The notes beneath the pieces were generated by a model. It had not been told where the DNA came from and made no database searches. It saw only the letters and a program-made list of their open reading frames with translations. From Arcobacter arenosus (GTDB taxonomy: Bacteria; Campylobacterota; Campylobacteria; Campylobacterales; Arcobacteraceae), in NCBI RefSeq assembly GCF_005771535.1, contig NZ_VANU01000003.1, positions 1-64,000 of the forward strand: a stretch of DNA of 64,000 nt, read 5' to 3'. The translations under genes and the position numbers were made by a program. Positions 46,955 to 56,424 of this stretch are shown here, one piece after another; position 1 is the first letter of the stretch, and every line of letters starts with the position of its first letter.

Positions 46955-49402
46955 TTACTCTTCTAAAGATCTTACTTCATCAGAAGTTTGAAGACTTAAT
47001 GCTTTTAAAGCAAGCTCTTCACACTCTTTAAGTGAAGTTTTTCGAATCTCTGATTTTATATTTGCTATAGAAGAAGCAGTTACAGACAACTCTTTTACGC
47101 CAAGTCCTGTTAAAATTTTAGCAGCAAGTGGATTTGCGGCTAAATTTCCACATACACCAACCCATTTATTCTCTTTTTTTGCAGCATCGCAAGTCATTTT
47201 AATCATCTTTAAAACAGCAGGATGTAAAGCATCTGCTTTTTTTGCTAAACCTTGATGACCTCTATCCATTGATAACACATATTGAGTTAAATCATTTGTT
47301 CCAATTGAAAAAAAGTCAGCTTCTTTTATAAAATGTTCAGCCATTAAAACTGCACTTGGAACTTCAATCATCATACCAATATCAATTTTTGAAGCACCAA
47401 CTTCAACTCTAACCTCTTCAGCTATTTTTGAAGCTTCTCTAAACTCTTCTAATAATCCTACCATCGGGAACATAATTTTTATTGGACCATATTTACTAGC
47501 TTGATATATAGCTCTTAATTGCTCTTTAAATAAGTCTTTATACTCAAGACATAATCTAATTCCTCTAATACCTAAAAATGGATTGTCTTCCTTAGGCATA
47601 TTTAAATAAGAAACCTCTTTATCTCCACCAATATCTAAAGTTCTTATAATTAAAGGTAGTCCATTTAAATGTTGAACCATTTTTTTATAAGCTTGAAATT
47701 GTTCTGTTTCATTTGGAGCACTATCTCTTTCTAAAAATAAAAACTCTGTTCTTAAAAGTCCAACACCCTCAGCTCCATTATTAACTGCTTCTAAAGCGCC
47801 ATCTGCATTGGCAATGTTTGCAACCACTTCCATTCTATGTTTATCAGTTGTAACTGCTGGTGCAAACCTTTTAGAAAACTCTTTTTCTTTTTTAATATCT
47901 TCTTGTTCTCTTATTTTTTTAGCTAAGTCTAAATCATTTTTTGTAGGATTTATAACTAAAATTCCTGAATCACCATCAGCGATTGCATTTTTTGAATTGA
48001 TATTTAAAACACCCTCACCTGCACCAGCAATTGATGGTATCCCCATAGATCTTGCTAAAATTGCTGTGTGGGAAGTACTTCCACCCTTTGCAGTTACTAT
48101 TGCTAAAACCTTTTGTTTATCAAGTTTTGAAGTTTCAGATGGTGTCATATCTAAAGATATTAAAATTGAAGGTTCTTTTATATCAACTTTTGTAGATTTA
48201 ATTGCATTTTCATCTAAATATCTTAAAACTCTTTTACCAATATCTTTAATATCATTTGCCCTTTGGGATAACCTTAAATCATTTAATGAACTTAATGCTT
48301 TCATTTCATCTTTTATAATTTCCCACCATGTATACTCAGCACTTACTCCATCAACAATAGAGTTTAAAGCTTTGTTTTGAAGTTCTGGGTCTTTTATTAA
48401 AGCCAAATGGGCAATAAAAATATCCATTCTATTTTTATCAACTGTTTCATGTTTTTTATGTAACCATTGATTTAAATCATGGGCAGCTTTATCTAGTGCA
48501 TTTCTTAGTTTTTTTCTTTCTTCGTGAGAAGTTTTTCCCTCTTTTTTAATCTCAATTGTATCTTCATTTAAAACAACAACGGGACCTATTGCCATACCAG
48601 GAGCTGCTGGGATTCCTTCTATTTTTTCACCTTGGTATTCTCTTTTTGAGATTTCCATTTTAACTTCTTCAGAAGTTTCTTCACCCATTCCACTATTTAC
48701 TAAATTAACTAAAGCTTTTAATGCTTTATCTTCATCATTTCCTTTTGTTGCTATTGCAAAGGTACTTTTCCCTGTAATTCCCAATTTTAAAATAGAAGCT
48801 ACAGATTTTCCATTTGCAACTTTTTTATTAAACTCTATTTGAACTTCACAATTGTATTTATTAGCTTCTTCAACAAATAAAGATGCAGGTCTTGCGTGAA
48901 AACCAACAGTGCCAGGGAATATAACTTCTTTTTTTGTTTCAAAATATTCTACTACTTCATTATCTTCTTTTTTTTCATTTGAATTTAAAGTATTTAGTAT
49001 AAGGTTGATATCTTTTGTAGTAGCTAATTTTTTTGCTTCTTCTTCATCCATTAAAAGATTTGTAAGTTGCGATAAAATCTCAATATGTTCATCACTTTTT
49101 GCTGCAATTCCTACTATTATATGTGCTTTTTCATCATCTTTCCATATTACACCATTGGGAATTTGTAAAACAGCAATTCCAGTTTTTAATATAAGGTTTC
49201 TATTTTCTTGAAGCCCATGGGGGATACAAATACCATTTCCTAAATATGTATTAGAAATCTCTTCCCTACCGAAAATTGAATCAATATAAGCAGTTTTTAT
49301 ATAACCACCATCAACAAGAAGTTTCCCAACCTCTTCTATTGCTTTCTTTTTTGAATCAATATTTGATCCTAATTTGACCATATTTTTTTCTAGTTTAAGC
49401 AT
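46955..49402 (-). CDS. Fused PTS protein EIIA(Fru)-HPr-EI
   Basis: An 815-residue triple fusion supplying all soluble phosphotransfer steps for fructose. Domains in order are EIIA (1-~145; H62 in GICIPHGLQ), HPr (~156-245; H169 in GTVGFHARPAS) and enzyme I (~258-815; H445 in AKGGSTSHTAILARS, then the PEP-binding TIM barrel with LRTEFLFLERD and EVPSAVLMAEHF). GAGGG precedes the ATG. With fruK and fruA this is a self-contained system. Its leader faces a divergent TetR gene. Confidence 0.94.
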   Translation of the reverse strand: MLKLEKNMVKLGSNIDSKKKAIEEVGKLLVDGGYIKTAYIDSIFGREEISNTYLGNGICIPHGLQENRNLILKTGIAVLQIPNGVIWKDDEKAHIIVGIAAKSDEHIEILSQLTNLLMDEEEAKKLATTKDINLILNTLNSNEKKEDNEVVEYFETKKEVIFPGTVGFHARPASLFVEEANKYNCEVQIEFNKKVANGKSVASILKLGITGKSTFAIATKGNDEDKALKALVNLVNSGMGEETSEEVKMEISKREYQGEKIEGIPAAPGMAIGPVVVLNEDTIEIKKEGKTSHEERKKLRNALDKAAHDLNQWLHKKHETVDKNRMDIFIAHLALIKDPELQNKALNSIVDGVSAEYTWWEIIKDEMKALSSLNDLRLSQRANDIKDIGKRVLRYLDENAIKSTKVDIKEPSILISLDMTPSETSKLDKQKVLAIVTAKGGSTSHTAILARSMGIPSIAGAGEGVLNINSKNAIADGDSGILVINPTKNDLDLAKKIREQEDIKKEKEFSKRFAPAVTTDKHRMEVVANIANADGALEAVNNGAEGVGLLRTEFLFLERDSAPNETEQFQAYKKMVQHLNGLPLIIRTLDIGGDKEVSYLNMPKEDNPFLGIRGIRLCLEYKDLFKEQLRAIYQASKYGPIKIMFPMVGLLEEFREASKIAEEVRVEVGASKIDIGMMIEVPSAVLMAEHFIKEADFFSIGTNDLTQYVLSMDRGHQGLAKKADALHPAVLKMIKMTCDAAKKENKWVGVCGNLAANPLAAKILTGLGVKELSVTASSIANIKSEIRKTSLKECEELALKALSLQTSDEVRSLEE

Positions 49403-49501
49403 CTCTTTTCCCTCAATTTACTAAAAACTTATAAAACATAACTTTAATTATAACGTCTTATATTCAAATTATGACAACAATGAATTTAATAGAAACTTAA
49501 A

Positions 49502-49528
49502 CAAACGTTTGAATTAAACAATTGTTTA
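49502..49528. promoter_or_regulatory. Two palindromes between the fructose operon and the TetR gene
   Basis: CAAACGTTTG (49502-49511) and TAAACAATTGTTTA (49515-49528), centres 15 bp apart. The second ends 17 bp before the TATAAT at 49546-49551 that should drive the TetR gene, so a bound protein would cover its -35. The first has the central CG of LacI/FruR-type operators. Confidence 0.55.
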
Positions 49529-49581
49529 TATAAACTTTTATTTGATATAATCGTAAATAATAAACAAAAAAGAGAAAAAAA

Positions 49582-50283
49582 TTGTTTGAAATTAAAGATA
49601 ATCATTTAAAACTGTTCGAAGAATTTAATCTTGAAAATACAAGAGATAGACTTATTAAAACTGCTATGGAGATGTTTGCTGAACAAGGTTTTGATAAAAC
49701 CTCTGTTAGAGAACTTGCAAAAAAAGCAAATGCAAATATTGCAGCAATAAACTATCACTTTGGTGGGAAAGAGGGACTTTATCAAGCTGTACTTGAATAT
49801 ATAATAGATTATATGGATTCTTGGGCAATGCCACTTGTGGATGCCTATGATACTTTTTTAAAAGAGCAAAATGGAACTTTTGAGATGAATAAAACAATCA
49901 ATTGGATTGAAGAGTTTATTGATACTTTTATAACAAGAGCTTTTGAGTCATACGAATCAAATATCTTACTTCATAAAATCATTGTTAGAGAACAATTAAA
50001 ACCAAGTTTAGGCTTTAACAAAATTTATAGTATGGCTTCTTTGAAATTAGCTGAACATATTATTAGTGACTTATTAAATAAAATTTCAGATACAACAGAT
50101 ACAGATAAAATTATCATCTATACAAATTCTATAATAGGTCTAATGCATAGATTTGTTTCTGCAAATAGTTCTGTTAGAGCAGAATTAAATGTTAAAGATT
50201 TTACTGAATCTCAAAAAAAAGATATTAAAGAACTTATTATCTATCAAGTAAAAAATACCCTTTTACAATTTTTAAAAGGGTAA
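49582..50283 (+). CDS. TetR family regulator (CecR/DUF1956-like)
   Basis: 233 residues. The HTH (about 20-68) contains TSVRELAKKANANIAAINYHFGGKEGLYQAVLEYI, with the NIAAINYHFG.K form seen in CecR/YbiH-type regulators, whose C-terminal domain fits the remaining 160 residues. The start is TTG at 49582; only a weak ribosome site (AGAG) is visible. Promoter TATAAT lies at 49546-49551, with palindromes upstream. It may control itself and perhaps the divergent fructose genes, though CecR-type regulators usually control efflux pumps. It converges on pabB, overlapping by 12 bp. Confidence 0.85.
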   Translation: MFEIKDNHLKLFEEFNLENTRDRLIKTAMEMFAEQGFDKTSVRELAKKANANIAAINYHFGGKEGLYQAVLEYIIDYMDSWAMPLVDAYDTFLKEQNGTFEMNKTINWIEEFIDTFITRAFESYESNILLHKIIVREQLKPSLGFNKIYSMASLKLAEHIISDLLNKISDTTDTDKIIIYTNSIIGLMHRFVSANSSVRAELNVKDFTESQKKDIKELIIYQVKNTLLQFLKG

Positions 50284-51225
50284 ATATATTTTATCAATAA
50301 GTTCTTCAAACTCACTTGTAGCATCGGAATCACAAGTTATTCCTCCCCCACTTTTATAAAAAAACTCCCCATCTTTATTTTTTTCAATAAAACGAATCAT
50401 AACTGCACTATTTAAAGTTTTATTTTCATAAACACCAAAAACTCCAGTATAAAAATCTCTTTCATAGTTTTCACAATTTTTTAAAATCTCAACTGTTTTT
50501 TTCTTTGGGCATCCAGTAATAGAGCCAGCAGGTAAAATAGAAGTTAAAATATCCCCTATTTTTTCATTCCAATTCTCCTCAAGATGTCCTGAAATTTTTG
50601 AACTTACTTGTAGAAGTTTTTTCTCCCCTGCATTGATTTTTTCGATATATCTAAACTTATCAACTCTTATTTTTTTTGCAACAATTCCTAAGTCATTTCT
50701 TAGTAAATCTACAACCATAGTATGTTCAGCCATCTCTTTTTTATCACCTAAGATCATAGCTTCTGCATTTGGGATTTTTGAATCAATTGTCCCTTTCATT
50801 GGGTGAGTATATATTTTATTTTTTTTAATTTCGATGAATTTTTCAGGAGAAAAGCATACAAAATCATCAAAAAATTTTAATTTAAACTTCGCTCTTGATT
50901 TTTCATAAATCTCATCAAGGGATAGTTTTGGATCAATTTTAGTTTGAGAGGTTAAGTTTAAAAGATATGAATTTCCAGCTTTAATATGCTCTTGTATAAA
51001 ATCAAATCTTTTTTTATACTCTTCATAAGATATTGGTTCTTTTATAATCCTATGTTTTTTTGCAATTTTAGAAGAAACTTTTTCATTAATACTATATTTT
51101 ATATCAGGAGGAAGTTCTTTTAAAGGTTTTACAAAAAATTTTGATAAGTCATATGAGATACAAAAAAAGAATGGCTCATTTAAAGAGCCATTCTTATTTA
51201 ATATATTTTTTAGTTCTTCGTTCAA
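50272..51225 (-). CDS. pabB: Aminodeoxychorismate synthase component I
   Basis: A chorismate-binding enzyme of 317 residues. It contains IKAGNSYLLNLTSQTKI, CFSPEKFIEI, THPMKGTID (the PIKGT motif), VDLLRNDLGIVAK and GSITGCPKKKTVEIL. The short N-terminal part and the final GGGITCDSDATSEFEEL fit PabB better than TrpE. Together with PabC-like 43964 it makes p-aminobenzoate for folate, which FolA/ThyA then use. It starts 3 bp after pyrB's stop. Confidence 0.88.
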   Translation of the reverse strand: MNEELKNILNKNGSLNEPFFFCISYDLSKFFVKPLKELPPDIKYSINEKVSSKIAKKHRIIKEPISYEEYKKRFDFIQEHIKAGNSYLLNLTSQTKIDPKLSLDEIYEKSRAKFKLKFFDDFVCFSPEKFIEIKKNKIYTHPMKGTIDSKIPNAEAMILGDKKEMAEHTMVVDLLRNDLGIVAKKIRVDKFRYIEKINAGEKKLLQVSSKISGHLEENWNEKIGDILTSILPAGSITGCPKKKTVEILKNCENYERDFYTGVFGVYENKTLNSAVMIRFIEKNKDGEFFYKSGGGITCDSDATSEFEELIDKIYLPF

Positions 51226-51228
51226 ATC

Positions 51229-52116
51229 TTATTTTTTTTGGTCTACAACAAGCTTTTTTAAAACTGCCATTCTAACTGCAACACCATTTCTAACTTGCTC
51301 TAATATTTTATTTCTTGGGTCTACTAACATCTCATCCGAGATATCAACATTTCTATTTACAGGACCTGGGTGAAGAAGTAAAATATCTCTATCTCCAAAA
51401 GTATCTTTTGTAATACAGTAATCTTTTGCATAATCATGTAAAGACTGGAAATATATCTCATTATGTCTTTCTAATTGTGTTCTTAAACTCATAACAACAT
51501 CAATCTCATCTATAATCTCAGAGATATTATCAACTTGTCTATATTCTGTATCTTCAGATTTAAAACAATCAGGAGCAACAAAAACAACTTCCATACCAAA
51601 TCTTGGTAATAATTTTTTATTTGACCCAGCAACTCTAGATGATTTTATATCTCCAACAATTGCAACTTTTTTACCTTCTGTTTGACCATCAAAGTGTTCT
51701 GTAATTGTAAAAAGGTCTAATAAAGCTTGAGTAGGATGAGCATTTTTACCTGCACCGGCATTAATAATTGGACAATCAACATAATCTACAAGTGTTCGAT
51801 GAAAGTTACAATCAGAGTGTCTAATAATAATAGCATCAGGCCTCATCGCATTGATATTCATAACTGTATCAAAGATAGTCTCACCCTTTGCTGTTGAAGA
51901 AGTTCCTACATCCAAAGAGATTACACTTGCACCTAATCTTTTAGCGGCCATTTCAAAAGCGCCTCTTGTTCTTGTAGAATTTTCAAAGAATAAATTAACT
52001 ATTACTTTACCCTTTAAAACTTCACTTCCTTCCATATCTAGGAAGATTCTAGCGTCATCAAATAGCTTTAAGATTTCATCTTTTGTAAAATCTCCTGTAG
52101 AAATTAAATGCTGCAT
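51229..52116 (-). CDS. pyrB: Aspartate carbamoyltransferase, catalytic subunit
   Basis: PyrB makes carbamoyl aspartate in pyrimidine synthesis. The 295 residues include the carbamoyl phosphate motif FFENSTRTRGAFE, AGAGKNAHPTQALLDLFTI, and the C-terminal LLHPGPVNRNVDIS. No pyrI gene is adjacent, as expected for this lineage. The leader can form two exclusive hairpins, one of which takes in the start codon. Confidence 0.97.
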   Translation of the reverse strand: MQHLISTGDFTKDEILKLFDDARIFLDMEGSEVLKGKVIVNLFFENSTRTRGAFEMAAKRLGASVISLDVGTSSTAKGETIFDTVMNINAMRPDAIIIRHSDCNFHRTLVDYVDCPIINAGAGKNAHPTQALLDLFTITEHFDGQTEGKKVAIVGDIKSSRVAGSNKKLLPRFGMEVVFVAPDCFKSEDTEYRQVDNISEIIDEIDVVMSLRTQLERHNEIYFQSLHDYAKDYCITKDTFGDRDILLLHPGPVNRNVDISDEMLVDPRNKILEQVRNGVAVRMAVLKKLVVDQKK

Positions 52117-52157
52117 TTTTCACCTTTAATTTTGATTTTGATTTTATCAAAATGCAG
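52111..52157 (-). promoter_or_regulatory. Possible start-codon-sequestering leader of pyrB
   Basis: On the minus strand CTGCATTTT (52149-52157) is complementary to AAAATGCAG (52111-52119), which contains the pyrB ATG; the SD AAAGGTG lies in the loop. A second hairpin, TTTTGAT-AAA-ATCAAAA (52136-52152), uses four of the same bases, so the two exclude each other. Confidence 0.4.
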
Positions 52158-52418
52158 TTTAATAACAATTTACATAAATGGTATTTTAATAAATAAATTT
52201 AATTATTAATGTACCAATAAATTCATTATTTTCTAAAATTGATAAAATAATTCTAAATAATAGATTTAAAAGGAAACTTTATTTTGCCATTTTAAATATT
52301 TAAATGTTTTTTATAGTTATAACTACATAAATTAAATTCATTATATTGTTCATCAATTGATTAACATTTTGTTTAAATAAATTAGATATAATTTCACTTA
52401 ATTAAATAAGGACAATTT
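52158..52418. other. AT-rich divergent promoter region pyrB/argD
   Basis: No gene is visible. A TATAAT (within AGATATAATTTC, about 52387) with AAGGACA before the argD ATG gives the argD promoter. I see no ARG-box palindrome or other repeated operator. Confidence 0.5.
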
Positions 52419-53603
52419 ATGTTAGAACAATTAGATAAACAGTATGTATTAAATACCTATCCTAGAAATTACGTAAATTTTAAAAAAGGTATAAATGCAA
52501 CACTTTATGATGAAAACAATAAAGATTATATAGATTTTACTTCAGGTATTGGAGTTGTATCTGTAGGTCATGGAAATAAAGAAGTAGCTGATGCAATTTA
52601 TGAACAAGTAAAAAATATCACACATATTTCAAATCTATATGCAATAGAACCACAAGCTAAATTAGGTGAAAAAATAGCCAAATTATCAAATATGGATGTA
52701 GCAACATTTTTTGCAAATTCAGGAGCTGAAGCAAATGAAGGTGCTATTAAATTAGCAAGAAAATATGGTGAAACTAAATTTGAGAATAAAAGATATAAAG
52801 TTATCACTTTAGAACATTCATTTCATGGAAGAACAATTACAACTGTAAAAGCAACTGGTCAAAGCTCTTTTCATAGTCCAAGTTTTGCACCATACCCAGA
52901 TGGATTTTCATTTAATCCTGCAATTGAAGATATTTATAACTCAATTGATGATGAAACTGTTGCAGTTATGATTGAACTTGTTCAAGGAGAAGGTGGAGTT
53001 CAACCATTTGATAAAAAAGAGATTCAAGAATTAGCAAAATTTTTAAAAGAACAAAACATACTTTTAATTATAGATGAAGTACAAACAGGTATATATAGAA
53101 CTGGTGAATTTTTAGCAACTAACCTTTATGAGATTGAACCAGATATTATAACTTTAGCAAAAGGTTTAGGTGGTGGTGTTCCAATTGGAGCAGTTGTAAC
53201 TAAACACAAAGATATATTTACTCCTGGTGACCATGGTTCAACATTTGGAGGAAATTACCTTTCAACTGCAAGTGCAAATAAAGTTTTAGATATTTTAGAA
53301 GATTATAAAAATACTGGTGCTTTAGATGAAGCTATAATCTATTTTGGGAACAAATTATCAGAAATATACAAAAAATATCCAAATATATTTACTGCCCAAG
53401 TTGGTTTAGGATTAATGAGAGGATTAAGAGCAAAAGATGGTGAAACTCTTCAAGAAGTTATTAAAAAATGTTTTGAAGAGGGTGTTCTTGTTCTAAAAGC
53501 AGGGAAAAATACTATGAGACTTTTACCTCCATTAACAATTACAAAAGATGAGATTAATATAGGATTTGAAAGGCTAGATAATGCACTCTCAAAAATTAAA
53601 TAG
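52419..53603 (+). CDS. argD: Acetylornithine aminotransferase
   Basis: A class III PLP aminotransferase of 394 residues in arginine synthesis (and often succinyl-diaminopimelate formation). Motifs: FTSGIGVVSVGHGN, ANSGAEANEGAIKLARKYG, VITLEHSFHGRT, IIDEVQTGIYRTGEF, and the PLP Lys in LAKGLGGGVPIGAV. TFGGNYLSTASA follows as usual. The last 23 bp overlap the TolC-like gene. Confidence 0.95.
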   Translation: MLEQLDKQYVLNTYPRNYVNFKKGINATLYDENNKDYIDFTSGIGVVSVGHGNKEVADAIYEQVKNITHISNLYAIEPQAKLGEKIAKLSNMDVATFFANSGAEANEGAIKLARKYGETKFENKRYKVITLEHSFHGRTITTVKATGQSSFHSPSFAPYPDGFSFNPAIEDIYNSIDDETVAVMIELVQGEGGVQPFDKKEIQELAKFLKEQNILLIIDEVQTGIYRTGEFLATNLYEIEPDIITLAKGLGGGVPIGAVVTKHKDIFTPGDHGSTFGGNYLSTASANKVLDILEDYKNTGALDEAIIYFGNKLSEIYKKYPNIFTAQVGLGLMRGLRAKDGETLQEVIKKCFEEGVLVLKAGKNTMRLLPPLTITKDEINIGFERLDNALSKIK

Positions 53604-54768
53604 TCTATTTTTAGTATCTTTTTTAACATTTTCTTTAGGCTTAAACGCCCAAGATAAATTAGATGAAAATATACTTTCAGAAGATAGGCTTAATCTTTTT
53701 GAATATAATAGTAAAAAAAACGAAGAGAACAGTTCAAAATTAAAAAAAGATTGGGTTAATCCTATAACCCTATCTTATGCGAAAAGTTACACCGATACAA
53801 ACAACACTACAACTAGTTCTATAAGTATAAATCAACCTATATTTAAAAGTGGAGGAATCTATTCAGCTATTAAATATGCAAATGCAAATTATGAGTATAA
53901 TAACTTTGATATAGAACTTCAAAAAAAAGAGTTAATTAAAACAGCAACTACTTTACTTTTTAATTTAAATATTATTGATTTAAATATTCAAAAAAATGAG
54001 CTTTTATTAAAAAATGCAAATATAGATGTCCAAAGGAAAAAAGAGCAAGTTTTAACGGGCTTTTTAGATACGTCTACTTTAGATAATGCTATTATTGATG
54101 CTAACTCAATAAAAAACAATCTTGCAGACTTGTATTACCAAAAACAGGAATTAAACTATAACTTTACAAATATTGCAAGCGGTGATTATAGAAGTTTTGA
54201 ACTTCCAGTTTTATCTTTAAATGATGAAAATACATATTTACAAAACAATTTAGAATTAGCAAAAGCAAAGGCAGATATTAAACAAAATGATAATTTTGTA
54301 GATATGACTATCTCAAAATATTTACCTCAAGTAAATGCAAACTTTAACCATAAACAAAACCATGAAAAAGATAATGGACTGCCAATAAATGAAAATGTTA
54401 ATAGCTATGGTTTTTCAGTTTCAATCCCTTTAGATATTAGAACTTTTAATGATATTGAAACACAAAGAATAAATTATCTAAGTTCGAAATTAAACCTAAA
54501 GAATCAAGAGTTAGAAGAAAAAAACTTTTATAGAACTAAACTTTCTAAAATAAAAATGTATGATAATAAAAAAGAGATTGCAAAAAGTGATTATGAACTT
54601 TACAGTTCTTTATTAGAAGTTATTATTGAAGAAAAAAATGCAGAATTAAAAACACAAAGTGATGTTAATATTTTGAAAAACTCTCAAGAGATTAGATCAA
54701 TAGAGTTAAAAATTTTAGAACTTCAAAAACAAATAGAATTGCTTGAATTATACGCTAAAATGAGCTAA
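53581..54768 (+). CDS. TolC-like outer membrane channel protein
   Basis: 395 residues with a signal peptide (to about 24, LGLNAQ) and the OEP pattern: alternating beta (ISLSYAKSYTD-like, SISINQPIF) and long coiled helices (about 110-165 and 300-390, rich in K, E, L, I). SINQPIFKSGGI and YGFSVSIPLDIRTF match the two beta regions of TolC-type repeats. It is short for TolC and stands without an inner-membrane pump or membrane fusion protein in the window. It starts inside argD, so it is cotranscribed. Confidence 0.75.
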   Translation: MHSQKLNSLFLVSFLTFSLGLNAQDKLDENILSEDRLNLFEYNSKKNEENSSKLKKDWVNPITLSYAKSYTDTNNTTTSSISINQPIFKSGGIYSAIKYANANYEYNNFDIELQKKELIKTATTLLFNLNIIDLNIQKNELLLKNANIDVQRKKEQVLTGFLDTSTLDNAIIDANSIKNNLADLYYQKQELNYNFTNIASGDYRSFELPVLSLNDENTYLQNNLELAKAKADIKQNDNFVDMTISKYLPQVNANFNHKQNHEKDNGLPINENVNSYGFSVSIPLDIRTFNDIETQRINYLSSKLNLKNQELEEKNFYRTKLSKIKMYDNKKEIAKSDYELYSSLLEVIIEEKNAELKTQSDVNILKNSQEIRSIELKILELQKQIELLELYAKMS

Positions 54769-54796
54769 AGATAAGAAGTTGTTACTTCTTATCTTT
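54767..54796. terminator. Convergent terminator
   Basis: A 13-bp stem (AAAGATAAGAAGT with ACTTCTTATCTTT) and 4-nt loop covering the stop codons of both the TolC-like gene and pyk. Confidence 0.85.
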
Positions 54797-56242
54797 TGGT
54801 AATTCTAAATAATATTTCAACTCTGATGGAGTTAAAATTTTAATAGTATTTGTACTTCCTGGAACACCAACTGGGTATCCAAATGTAGCAATATATGTTG
54901 CTGATTTATCTAAGTAACCTTTTTCATCTAAAAGTTTTAACATTTTTTGTATCATTTTTGAAGCACCAGCTTCTTTAATTTTTGCAATTGGTTCAACACC
55001 CCATAATCCACACATTGGATTTAATACTCTTCTTTGATGTGTAAACATATAAATATTTGTTTTAGGTCTATATCTTGAGATTTTTCTACCAGATAAACCT
55101 GAACTTGTTAATGCAATAATACCTTTAGCACCAATATCATCAGCTAGTTTTGTTGCTGTTCCTTGAATAACATCAAAACTATCATGATAAGATAATTTAT
55201 TGTGTTTATCATAAGGATAAATCTCTTCAGTTTTTGCAATAATATTTGCCATTGTTCTAACTGTATTAATTGGATCTATACCAACTGCACTCTCTTCTGA
55301 AAGCATAACAGCATCAGTCCCATCAAGTACGGCATTTGCAACATCTGAAATTTCTGCTCTTGTAGCTCTTTCATTGTGAGTCATTGATAAAAGCATTTGT
55401 GTTGCAGTAATTACAGGAATGCAAGCTTCATTTGCTTTTTTAATAAGTGTTTTTTGGATTGTTGGAACCTCATAATAAGGAACTTCAATTCCTAAGTCAC
55501 CCCTTGCAACCATTAGTCCATCAGAAACTTCAATAATCTCATCAATATTTTCAACGGCATCAAACTTTTCAATTTTTGCAATAAGTTTACCTTGATAATC
55601 TCCAAGAAGTTTTCTTGCACTTAACATATCGTTTTTATTTTGTACAAAAGAAATTGCAAAGTAATCAACTTTGTTTTTAACACCCCATGCAATATCCTCT
55701 TCATCTTTTCTTGTAATTACATTAATATCAATTACAGTATTTGGGAAGTTAATACCTTTTTTTGATGTTAAAGTACCATGATTTTCAACAACTGCAACTA
55801 CTTTTTCACCTGTTTTAATAACTTTAGCTCTAATTGTTCCATCGTATAAATAGATATATTCGTCAACTTTTACTTTGTCTAATAGTTCTGGATAGTTTGT
55901 AGAAACAATATATTTTTTATCTGATTCTTTATATCCTACAATCTCTTCTTTTAAAAATGTTATTTCATCACCTTGAAAAAGTTCAAACTTCTCTTTTAAT
56001 TCACCAATTCTTACTTTTGGTCCTGAAATATCTTGTAAAACTCCAATTGTTACATCAAGTTTATTCATTACAGTTCTAATATTTTTTAAAGTTTCTTCAT
56101 GATATTCATGTGAACCGTGAGAAAAATTCAATCTAAACATATTTGCACCAGCTTTAACTAGTCCTTCAATTACCTCTACACTATTACTTGCAGGTCCAAG
56201 TGTAGCCAATATCTTAGTTTTTTTATAGCCTGTTTTATACAC
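54782..56242 (-). CDS. pyk: Pyruvate kinase
   Basis: Pyk converts PEP and ADP to pyruvate and ATP. The 486 residues start KTKILATLGPASNS and include FRLNFSHGSHEYH, the active-site signature LIAKIEKFDAVENIDEII with the catalytic Lys, MVARGDLGIEVP, and VLDGTDAVMLSEESAVG. The C-terminal regulatory domain is shorter than in PykF. In Campylobacterota glycolysis is often incomplete; with FruK in the window, this enzyme fits a working lower branch. Confidence 0.96.
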   Translation of the reverse strand: MYKTGYKKTKILATLGPASNSVEVIEGLVKAGANMFRLNFSHGSHEYHEETLKNIRTVMNKLDVTIGVLQDISGPKVRIGELKEKFELFQGDEITFLKEEIVGYKESDKKYIVSTNYPELLDKVKVDEYIYLYDGTIRAKVIKTGEKVVAVVENHGTLTSKKGINFPNTVIDINVITRKDEEDIAWGVKNKVDYFAISFVQNKNDMLSARKLLGDYQGKLIAKIEKFDAVENIDEIIEVSDGLMVARGDLGIEVPYYEVPTIQKTLIKKANEACIPVITATQMLLSMTHNERATRAEISDVANAVLDGTDAVMLSEESAVGIDPINTVRTMANIIAKTEEIYPYDKHNKLSYHDSFDVIQGTATKLADDIGAKGIIALTSSGLSGRKISRYRPKTNIYMFTHQRRVLNPMCGLWGVEPIAKIKEAGASKMIQKMLKLLDEKGYLDKSATYIATFGYPVGVPGSTNTIKILTPSELKYYLELPKDKK

Positions 56243-56424
56243 TTTTGGCTCCTTTTAAATTTTCTAAACCATATTGTACCATAATTAAACTAGTATATTA
56301 GTTATATATATTAGTTTAATAACTAAGTTTAATTACATACCAATTACATCTAATTAATTTTTTTCACTTTTATTTCACAATATGATTGTTATAATAATCT
56401 TATACAAAAAAAAGGATACATACC

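Noticed and set aside
56280-56335. Repeated TTAGTTTAAT/ATTAAACTA motifs before the OmpA-type gene
   Set aside because: Low-complexity AT repeats with imperfect symmetry; not convincing as an operator.
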